Source of the DNA: CAZIUL01 sp964542475 | Lineage (GTDB): Bacteria > Planctomycetota > B15-G4 > CAYZWU01 | NCBI GenBank assembly: GCA_964542475.1 | Contig: CAZIUL010000010.1 | Coordinates: 53,652-117,651, forward strand | Reading direction: 5' to 3' | DNA: 64,000 bases | Part shown: one piece after another, positions 9,127 through 15,420 of the stretch | How positions within the stretch are numbered: position 1 is the stretch's first letter | How the letters are laid out: the number at the start of each line of letters is the position of its first letter | Made by a program: the position numbers and the translations under genes | The notes under the pieces: model-generated | Told to the model about the DNA's origin: nothing | The model's database searches: none | What the model saw: the letters and a program-made list of their open reading frames with translations, nothing else

Positions 9127-9155
9127 TTGCCATCTGTTTTTCGGCTGACTATCAT
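9127..9155 (+). promoter_or_regulatory. Sigma70-type promoter for the 9194 oxidoreductase gene
   Basis: TTGCCA (9127-9132), 17-bp spacer, TATCAT (9150-9155): five of six consensus bases at each box. It lies 38 bp before the TTG start and is correctly oriented in the divergent gap 8985-9193. Confidence 0.6.
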
Positions 9156-9193
9156 ATCCGGGTTCGTTTTTACCTCTGTTGGAGGAACTAGCA

Positions 9194-10357
9194 TTGAAAG
9201 AGATCAGAATCGGCATGATCGGCTACGCATTCATGGGCAAGGCCCACAGCAACGCATACCGGCAGGTCTCCAGGTTCATGTCACCGAAAATAAAACCCGT
9301 GATGAAGGTGATCTGCGGGCTTTACAAGGACGAGGCCCGTGAGGCGGCCGACCGCTTCGGGTGGGAGGAAAGCACGGATTCCTGGAGAGAGGTAGTGGCA
9401 AGAGACGATATCGACATGATAGACATCGCCGCACCGGGCAACCTGCACCTCCCCATCGCCCTGGCAGCCGCCGGGGCTGGAAAACACATCTTCTGCGAAA
9501 AACCTCTGGCCAACACGCTGAAAGAGGCGAAGGAGATGCGCGATGCTGTTGTGAAAGCCCGTGTGAAAAACATGGTGGGTTTTAACTACCGCCGCGTGCC
9601 GGCGGTGGCGCTCGCCAGGGAGATGCTGGAGAAGAAACGGCTCGGGCGGATCTTCCACTTCAGGGCGACCTATCTCCAGGACTGGATAATAGATCCCGAG
9701 TTCCCGCTGGTCTGGAGGCTCCGGAAGAAGCTGGCAGGGTCTGGCCCGCACGGCGACCTGAACGCCCACATAATCGATATTGCCAACCACCTCGTGGGCA
9801 ACATCAAGGATGTCGTTGGAATGGACACCACATTCATCAAGGAGAGGCCGCTGGAAAGCGGAGAAGCCGGGGCAGGGCTGAAGGGCAGGAAGGGCAAAAA
9901 ACGGGGCAGAGTGACCGTGGACGATGCAACACTGTTTCTTGCGCGGTTCAGCTCGGGCGCTCTTGGCTCGTTCGAAGCAACGCGTTTCGCGCAGGGAAGG
10001 AAAAACCACAACCGTTTCGAGATCAACGGTGAAAAGGGCAGCATCGCGTTCAACTTCGAGCGCATGAACGAGCTGGAATACTTCGATGCGACTCAGCCCC
10101 GCAAGGTGCAGGGCTGGAACACAATCCTGGTGACCGAAGATATCCACCCCTATGTTGCGCCGTGGTGGCCGCCCGGGCACATCCTCGGATACGAGCACAC
10201 ATTTGTGCACGAGATGTACGACTTTTTAAACTGCATCGCAACGCGTAAAAAGGCTTCGCCCGACTTCTCAGAAGGCTTGACGAACCAGCGCGTTCTCGAA
10301 GCGGTCTCGCTTTCAGCGAAAAAGAAACGGTGGGTCAAGCTTTCGGAAATGAAGTAA
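9194..10357 (+). CDS. Gfo/Idh/MocA family oxidoreductase, cytoplasmic
   Basis: A 387-residue protein starting at TTG 9194, chosen because GGAGG ends eight bases upstream and the translation then begins MKEIRIGMIGYAFMGKAHSN at the Rossmann fold with no leader. The motif FCEKPLANT carries the catalytic lysine, and HGDLNAHIIDIANHL carries the active-site Asp and His. Unlike the two minus-strand homologues it has no export signal, so it would handle a substrate after uptake. A basic insertion (LKGRKGKKRGR) occurs near residue 235. A TIM-barrel sugar isomerase follows 71 bp downstream and the two probably form one transcript from the promoter at 9127. The specific sugar is not evident. Confidence 0.92.
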   Translation: MKEIRIGMIGYAFMGKAHSNAYRQVSRFMSPKIKPVMKVICGLYKDEAREAADRFGWEESTDSWREVVARDDIDMIDIAAPGNLHLPIALAAAGAGKHIFCEKPLANTLKEAKEMRDAVVKARVKNMVGFNYRRVPAVALAREMLEKKRLGRIFHFRATYLQDWIIDPEFPLVWRLRKKLAGSGPHGDLNAHIIDIANHLVGNIKDVVGMDTTFIKERPLESGEAGAGLKGRKGKKRGRVTVDDATLFLARFSSGALGSFEATRFAQGRKNHNRFEINGEKGSIAFNFERMNELEYFDATQPRKVQGWNTILVTEDIHPYVAPWWPPGHILGYEHTFVHEMYDFLNCIATRKKASPDFSEGLTNQRVLEAVSLSAKKKRWVKLSEMK

Positions 10358-10428
10358 GGCTGCAGGCTGGAGGCTGCCGCGGTCCTTTATTCGCATGAAC
10401 CGGTCAAAGAACATGAAGGAGGCAAGGT

Positions 10429-11394
10429 ATGAAACTCGGAGTGTTCACTGTTCTTTTCAACGGCATGAGCCTGGACGATATGATAAAGCTCTTCAAAAAA
10501 GTGGGCGGCATCTCCGCGGTGGAGTTCGGTACGGGCAACTACCCGGGCTCTACGCACATCGACGTCAAAGCGCTTCTGTCATCGAAGCCGAGAAGAGAAA
10601 CGCTGAAGAAAAAGCTGGCGGACGAGGGGTTGGAGATCTCCGCGCTGAGCTGCCACGGCAACCCGCTGCACCCTGACAAGGCGATAAGCTCGGCGCACCA
10701 ATCCGTTGCAAAAGACACGGTACGTCTCGCGGAAAAGCTCGGCGTAAAAGTAGTCGTTGATTTTTCCGGATGCCCGGGCGCGTCCGAAAAAGCGACCAGG
10801 CCCAACTGGGTCACCTGCCCGTGGCCGGATGACTTCAGCGATATACTTCAGTGGCAGTGGGACAAGAAGGTCGTGCCGTACTGGGAGAAGCACGCAAAAT
10901 TCGCCGCGGACCACGGGGTGAAGGTCGCCCTGGAAATGCACCCGGGGTTCGTGGTCTACAACACGGAGAGCATGCTGAAACTGCGAAAGCTTTGCGGCAA
11001 AAACATCGGCGCCAACTTCGATCCGAGCCATCTCTTCTGGCAGGGGATGGACCCATGCGTGTCGGTGCGCGCGCTCAAGGGGGCTGTGTTTCATGTTCAT
11101 GCCAAGGACACGGGCATCGACCCGCAAAACATGGCGGAAAACGGCGCGCTCGACACCAAGCACTACGGCAACGAAATCAAGCGCTCCTGGATCTTCCGCA
11201 CCGTGGGCTACGGCCACGGATGGGATTTCTGGGCAGATTTTGTGAGCAACCTCCGCATGATCGGCTACAACGGCGCGCTCAGCATAGAGCACGAGGACAG
11301 TCTCATGAGCACCATGGAAGGTTTCAGCAAGGCGGTCCGGTTCCTCAAGGAGGTGCTGCTCCACGAAAAGCCGGGGGGCATGTGGTGGGCTTGA
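10429..11394 (+). CDS. Sugar phosphate isomerase/epimerase family protein (xylose isomerase-like TIM barrel)
   Basis: A 321-residue AP-endonuclease-2 type TIM barrel. It starts MKLGVFTVLFN and has metal-ligand segments ALEMHPGF, GANFDPSHLFW, VFHVHAKD and ALSIEHED arranged as in sugar isomerases, epimerases and 3-keto-glycoside lyases. GAAGGAGG is well placed before the ATG. It follows the Gfo/Idh/MocA gene at 9194. Such pairs act in inositol, 3-keto-sugar and C-/O-glycoside breakdown, so the pair probably oxidises and then isomerises or eliminates a sugar. The W-rich C-terminus (GGMWWA) is typical of this clade. An intrinsic terminator lies 145 bp downstream. Exact reaction unknown. Confidence 0.9.
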   Translation: MKLGVFTVLFNGMSLDDMIKLFKKVGGISAVEFGTGNYPGSTHIDVKALLSSKPRRETLKKKLADEGLEISALSCHGNPLHPDKAISSAHQSVAKDTVRLAEKLGVKVVVDFSGCPGASEKATRPNWVTCPWPDDFSDILQWQWDKKVVPYWEKHAKFAADHGVKVALEMHPGFVVYNTESMLKLRKLCGKNIGANFDPSHLFWQGMDPCVSVRALKGAVFHVHAKDTGIDPQNMAENGALDTKHYGNEIKRSWIFRTVGYGHGWDFWADFVSNLRMIGYNGALSIEHEDSLMSTMEGFSKAVRFLKEVLLHEKPGGMWWA

Positions 11395-11465
11395 TTTCCT
11401 GTGTATCGTGATTGTCTGCAAGAAGATATGCCGCAAACTAATTCTGATATTCAGAGATTTGCCCG

Positions 11466-11494
11466 TTGCTTTATGCCATTCATGCAGATATAAT
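11466..11494 (+). promoter_or_regulatory. Sigma70-type promoter before the FecR-like gene
   Basis: TTGCTT (11466-11471), 17-bp spacer, perfect TATAAT (11489-11494). The predicted start near 11501 gives a leader of about 75 nt that contains the terminator hairpin at 11539. Confidence 0.65.
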
Positions 11495-11538
11495 AATCAT
11501 ACTAAAACAGTTGTTTTTGATGGAAATCATCAGAATCC

Positions 11539-11560
11539 GCGAGCCTTCACTCGCTTTTTT
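11539..11560 (+). terminator. Intrinsic terminator, possibly an attenuator
   Basis: GCGAG, loop CCTTCA, CTCGC, then six T. It lies downstream of the promoter at 11466 and only 16 nt before ATG 11577. It may end the 9194-11394 transcript, attenuate the FecR-like gene, or both. Confidence 0.65.
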
Positions 11561-11576
11561 AATGGACAAATCAACC

Positions 11577-12182
11577 ATGAAAAACGCAGCAACGGTTTTG
11601 CTTATCATCTTCAGCGCGATGTTTCTCGCTTGCGGATGTTCGGTACTCGGCTTCACAAACGGCACAACAGTCGATGCAGCTCTTTACAACCTGGAGAGCA
11701 CCAGCTTCACCACCGAATCCATAAAAGGCAACGTTCAGATAAAAGAGCACCGCAACGCGCCGTGGAGGGATCTGAAAGCCGGTGACGTTTTCAACGGGTA
11801 CGCATTCATCCGTACCGGGTACAAGGCCGGTGCCGAGCTTCTGATGAAAGACGGCGAAAAAAAGGTCGAGTGCGAAATAGGAAGCCTTATCTGCGAAGTC
11901 ACTATCCGGGACATCATTGCCAAGGTCTTGAGCAACGACGGCATCTCCAAGTACAACAAAGCCATGTGGAAAAAGAAAGAGCGCATCGATCCGAACGCTC
12001 TTGTTCTTGTGTCCAGAAAATCGCTCAACGGCGAAGATGATGAGGATTCGCTTCTTGCCGAGGTGAAGACCATCCCTGACATGAAAAGCATCAACATTGC
12101 CGGGGGCGCTGCAGGCGCAGCCGGCGGAGGAGCAGGGCCCGGCGGCGGCGGAAGCGGCGGCGGATGCGGCCCTGGCGGGTGA
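11577..12182 (+). CDS. Exported FecR-like protein with glycine-rich tail
   Basis: About 201 residues. The hydrophobic N-terminus (ATVLLIIFSAMFLACGCSVLG) looks like a signal peptide with a poor lipobox; the cysteines in FLACGC could be lipidated but do not fit the consensus well. Residues about 40-115 resemble a FecR domain (KAGDVFNGYAFIRTGYKAGAELLM, shortened as GYAFIRTGYKAGAEL). The C-terminus is almost pure Gly/Ala/Pro (residues about 170-201) and contains a GGGCGPGG end. ATG 11577 is chosen for the signal peptide; ATG 11520 or 11562 in the same frame would place the terminator hairpin inside the coding region. No Shine-Dalgarno is clear. Function unknown; FecR-like domains often act in envelope signalling or peptidoglycan contact. 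Confidence 0.65.
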   Translation: MKNAATVLLIIFSAMFLACGCSVLGFTNGTTVDAALYNLESTSFTTESIKGNVQIKEHRNAPWRDLKAGDVFNGYAFIRTGYKAGAELLMKDGEKKVECEIGSLICEVTIRDIIAKVLSNDGISKYNKAMWKKKERIDPNALVLVSRKSLNGEDDEDSLLAEVKTIPDMKSINIAGGAAGAAGGGAGPGGGGSGGGCGPGG

Positions 12183-12197
12183 TAAGCTTAAAGATCC

Positions 12198-12216
12198 GGC
12201 GCATGAGTCATGCGCC
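12198..12216. terminator. Perfect palindrome after the FecR-like gene
   Basis: GGCGCATGA-G-TCATGCGCC, 16 bp after the stop codon. The stem is strong but no T-run follows, so intrinsic termination is only possible. Confidence 0.35.
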
Positions 12217-12251
12217 ACATAAAACAAACCCAGTAGGGGCGAAAACCTTTT

Positions 12252-12375
12252 CGCCCTCCATTGTTCAAGCGAAAGATTTCCGTTCCTGGAGGGCGGCAGT
12301 CTCTTGCCGCCTCTTGATCGGTTTGCAAGGTGTATCCGGTTTCGGCAGAGGGCAAAAGGATTTTCGCTCCTACAG
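12252..12375. repeat. 124-bp direct repeat, left copy
   Basis: This copy matches 13636-13759 at all but about four positions and in the same orientation, 1384 bp apart, bracketing the SUMF1 gene. It contains short hairpins (GGCGGCA/TTGCCGCC; GGGCAAAAGGATTTTCGC-type inverted repeats). A GTAGGGGCGAAAACC/CTTTTCGCCC palindrome abuts its left end at about 12235-12256. The gap 12183-12481 holds nothing else that looks coding. Confidence 0.85.
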
Positions 12376-12481
12376 TGCCGAAAGAACGGCACCCTCCATC
12401 TTCAGCGCAGACTATCCGATTTATCCTTGAACAAATCCCTCCTTTTTTGTTCATTAAAAGGCTCTTGAGAAGGAATTTTCA

Positions 12482-13588
12482 ATGCCTCCGGATGAACAGT
12501 TGAACGAAGATAAACCGTCCTTCCCCTCGCGCGGGAAAGAGGTGAAAGCAGGTGGGAAACACAGCCTTAGCTGCGGGGGAGGCCCTCCCCGGATCCCGCA
12601 CACCCATGCCCGGAAGAGGAAAGTGTGGGCGAGCGTTTCCATCGTTGCCGCGCTGTTTGCGGTGGCGGGCTATTTCTTCGTTTTCCAGAAGCCTACCGGG
12701 CCTCCTCATGGTGTGAACGAGCCTGATTCCCGAGAAAAAGAACGGGTTTCAATAAACAAAACCGAATCGCGAGAGGATACAAACCAGGATTCTGAAACCG
12801 CCTCAATACCCGATGAGTTTACCTTTATTAAAAAGGAAACCTTCTCCTGCGGAGGGCAGAAGCACGCGGTTAAAATATACCAACACGACAGGACAGGACT
12901 CGAATTCGTGCTGATACCCGGGGGGAGCATTGAGATGAGAGCAGACTGGCGCATGTCGAGCAGTCACGATTATGATAGTGTGATTGTGACCATTGAGCCG
13001 TTTCTGATCTGCAGGACCGAGGTGACGCAGGAAGTATGGGATAAAACAGGGGGAAAGGATGATCGCCACTGGAACGGTAAAGAGCTTCCCATCGAAACGG
13101 TAACCTGGTACGAGTGCGCTAAATGGTGCGAAAAAGCCGGACTACGGCTTCCCACGGCAGCGGAATGGAAGTACGCGTGTTGCGCGGGTACGACGAGTAG
13201 TTTCTGCTTTGGTGATTCGGACTCGGATCTGCACAACTTTGGCAACTACTGCGACAGATCGAACACGGAAGATGACTGGCGGGACATAGCGAATAATGAT
13301 GGCCACGACAAGACTGCGCCGGTAAGAAGCTACAAACCGAACGCCTTTGGACTTTTCGACATGCACGGGAATGTGTGCGAGTGGAGTTCGAGCAGTTTTT
13401 ACGGAGACTACACCGGCATGCCGAGTGACGGCTTTTCCTTGGAATTTTCACCTCCACCCTGCCGGTACATCTATGGGGGCAGCTGGTGGGACACAGCTAG
13501 TTACTGCCACTCTGCGAGCGCCTGCTTGGTCCCCCCGGACTGGCGAGACTACATCGTGGGCTTTCGCCCCGCCCGTTCTTGTCATTGA
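12482..13588 (+). CDS. Membrane-anchored SUMF1 / formylglycine-generating-enzyme-fold protein
   Basis: A 368-residue protein. An N-terminal cytoplasmic stretch of about 45 residues is followed by one membrane segment (about 47-69, SVSIVAALFAVAGYFFVFQ), then a linker and a SUMF1-type C-lectin-like domain (about 140-368). The domain is recognised by GLEFVLIPGGS, RLPTAAEWKYAC, FDMHGNVCEWSS, IYGGSWWD and the terminal GFRPAR. In true FGE enzymes two C-terminal cysteines are catalytic; here a Cys precedes RYIYGGSW and another lies in SYCHSA, but the arrangement is unlike the enzyme, so a non-enzymatic binding role is likelier. AAGGA stands nine bases before the ATG. The gene lies between two 124-bp direct repeats, so it may behave as a removable cassette. 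Confidence 0.85.
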   Translation: MPPDEQLNEDKPSFPSRGKEVKAGGKHSLSCGGGPPRIPHTHARKRKVWASVSIVAALFAVAGYFFVFQKPTGPPHGVNEPDSREKERVSINKTESREDTNQDSETASIPDEFTFIKKETFSCGGQKHAVKIYQHDRTGLEFVLIPGGSIEMRADWRMSSSHDYDSVIVTIEPFLICRTEVTQEVWDKTGGKDDRHWNGKELPIETVTWYECAKWCEKAGLRLPTAAEWKYACCAGTTSSFCFGDSDSDLHNFGNYCDRSNTEDDWRDIANNDGHDKTAPVRSYKPNAFGLFDMHGNVCEWSSSSFYGDYTGMPSDGFSLEFSPPPCRYIYGGSWWDTASYCHSASACLVPPDWRDYIVGFRPARSCH

Positions 13589-13635
13589 ACAGTATGGGCA
13601 AAAGGGTTTTCGCACCTACGGCGCCGACAGAGCGG

Positions 13636-13759
13636 CGCCCTCCATTGTTCAAGCGAAAGATTTCCGTTCCTGGAGGACGGCAGTCTCTTGCCGCCTCTTG
13701 ATCGGTTTGCAAGGTGTATCCGGTTTCGGCAGAGGGCGAAACGGTTTTCGCTCCTACAG
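13636..13759. repeat. 124-bp direct repeat, right copy
   Basis: This is the partner of 12252-12375 (about 97% identical by eye). Its right end runs into the last codons of selD, whose stop is at 13754. To its left a GGCGCCGACAGAGCGGCGCC hairpin at about 13619-13639 resembles the GCCGAAAGAACGGC hairpin to the right of the left copy, so the units seem modular. Confidence 0.85.
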
Positions 13760-14800
13760 GATCTCTATCCTCCCGGCTGGTGATTTGATGCATCTTCCGA
13801 TCACGCATGCCGATTCATCCCCGCCTTTTTTCAGGGCGGACAGGAGTTTTTCGGTTTTTTCGGGGAGCACGGATATCAGGAGCCCGCCGGAGGTCTGGGG
13901 ATCGAAGAGCAGTTCGAATGCCCATTCTTTAAGACCCGGGCTCATGTTCACGCGCGTACCGAAATGCTTGCAATTGGCCTTTGTGCCGCCCGGCGCCATT
14001 TTTTTGGCAGTGTAATCAACAGCGCCTTCGAGGTACGGAACCTTACCGGCTTCCAGCTCCATCCCCACGCCGGATGCGGTTGCCATCTCCATGGCGTGGC
14101 CGAGAAGACCAAAACCGGTCACATCGGTGCACGCGTTTACTCCTGTCTCGATCATGGCTTCAGAGGCTTGTCTGTTCAGGCGGACCATGCTTTTTATCAT
14201 GCTCTCCAGCACTTCCCCTGAAGCCGCGTCCTTTTTCACTGCAGTTGAGATGATCCCGGTGCCGAGCGGCTTGGTGAGCACTATTGCATCGCCTGTGCGC
14301 GCGCCGGAGTTTGTTATCACTTTCGAAGGGTGCACTGTTCCTGCCACGCTGAGCCCGTACTTAAGCTCTTCATCCTCCACGGTATGCCCCCCCACCAGGA
14401 CCGCTCCCGCCTCCTGCGTGGTATCGAGCCCGCCTTTCAGGATCTCCTGAAGCACCTCGATAGGCATCGTTTTGATCGGAAAACAGACCATGTTCATTAC
14501 GGTCAGCGGCTTCCCTCCCATTGCGTAGACATCGCTCAACGAGTTGGCAGCGGCGATGCGCCCGAAAGTGCGGGGGTCATCAACAATCGGCGTAAAAAAA
14601 TCCACGGTCTGTATCAAGGCCAGCTCATCGGTCAGGCGGAAAACTCCTGCGTCATCAGAGTTTTCCAGGCCAACGAGAAGATCAGGATGGCCTCGCAGAT
14701 CCAGCCCTTTAAGCGAAGAATCAAGGTCACACGGACCCAGCTTGGATGCTCACCCCGCCTTCTTGGCGTGCTTTGTTAGCCTTGTCTCTTTTTCCGGCAT
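13754..14800 (-). CDS. selD: Selenide, water dikinase with in-frame UGA (selenocysteine) at the catalytic position
   Basis: SelD makes selenophosphate from selenide and ATP. Translated with the UGA at 14750-14752 read through, the gene gives 348 residues. It starts at ATG 14800, the only start after an in-frame TAG; the N-terminus then reads KKAGUASKLGP, with U17 and K20 exactly where E. coli SelD has its essential Cys17 and Lys20. NSDDAGVFRLTDELALIQTVDF-type residues follow (DDAG, TVDFFTPIVDDP), then GGHTVEDEELKYG, TDVTGFGLLGHA and FDPQTSGGLL. A GGTC-CGTGT-GACC stem-loop starts about 15 nt after the UGA and may be the bacterial SECIS. Annotators would truncate this gene at a downstream TTG. 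It implies SelA, SelB and tRNA-Sec elsewhere in the genome. Confidence 0.93.
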
Positions 14801-14809
14801 GTTCGATTG

Positions 14810-14856
14810 CTAAAAAAAAAAAACGGAAAACGCGTTACAGCCGCTGCAGCCTGTAA
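14810..14856 (-). terminator. Hairpin plus long T-run just upstream of selD (terminator or attenuator)
   Basis: On the minus strand TTACAGGCTGCAGCGGCTGTAA (imperfect palindrome, 14835-14856) is followed by CGCGTTTTCCG and twelve consecutive T (14823-14812), ending about 12 nt before the selD ATG. No Shine-Dalgarno is visible in between. It could attenuate selD or stop upstream transcription. Confidence 0.4.
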
Positions 14857-14894
14857 AAAAGCCAGGTTGGGTTCGCGGCAGAAACAGGCATTAT

Positions 14895-15053
14895 GAGCCC
14901 GTTGAAAAAGTCAGATCGGCTACGGCCGGCCCCTTTGCCCGATCTCTGCGTTGCGAGATCCTCAACGAATCTACTGATTCGCCTACGGTCTCGCGCCTTG
15001 ACCTCGGGCAAAATGACTCGGCCTCGCTTCCGAAGCACTTTTTCAACGGACTC
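14895..15053. repeat. 159-bp hairpin element with GTTGAAAAAGT terminal inverted repeats
   Basis: The ends are GAGCCCGTTGAAAAAGT (14895-14911) and its complement ACTTTTTCAACGGACTC (15037-15053), with one mismatch in 17. Inner arms TTTGCCCGAT and TCGGGCAAA, and a central CGAATC/GATTCG, let nearly the whole element fold. Non-coding. It lies in the 14801-15420 gap between selD and the RND gene; a solo end recurs at 32779. Confidence 0.8.
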
Positions 15054-15215
15054 TTATAGCATGTATTGCCCCCGGTAGGTATTTTTTCTTTTTTGCTGCT
15101 GTTTGCTCTAAAGCAGCCCAGCACCCGGGACGATAAATAGTATGCGAAAAACGACGAAAAGGAACCAGGAAGAGGCCCTGAGGAGTCAAGAAGAGTTTTA
15201 CTGCTGTCTTCAGAC

Positions 15216-15260
15216 GAAACCAGGCCGGAGAGGTTGTACTTCTCCGGCCTGGTTTCTTTT
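15216..15260 (+). terminator. Very strong intrinsic terminator in the leader of the RND gene
   Basis: A 16-bp perfect stem (GAAACCAGGCCGGAGA / TCTCCGGCCTGGTTTC) with a nine-base loop is followed by TTTT. It reads on the plus strand, yet no plus-strand gene lies upstream after 13588. It therefore ends either a small RNA from about 15060-15215 or an attenuated leader of the RND gene 161 bp downstream. Confidence 0.75.
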
Positions 15261-15420
15261 CTGGAAAAACACCGGTCTTGTCTCCCATACCTTCAACATC
15301 TTTCATGAGACTTCACCATTCAAAAGAAATCCCGCTCTTGCCATGCGCTGATAATTCCATTATAAAGGGATCCATACCATCCATGGGATGACATGCGGCA
15401 CCCCCGGAGATCCCATTTAT

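Noticed and set aside
14615..14752. selD as a truncated pseudogene starting at TTG 14617
   Set aside because: Reading the UGA at 14750-14752 as selenocysteine restores a full-length family N-terminus with catalytic U17 and K20, so the gene is intact.
15142..15351. 69-residue frame on the plus strand before the RND gene
   Set aside because: It translates both arms of the 16-bp terminator hairpin, so coding is unlikely.
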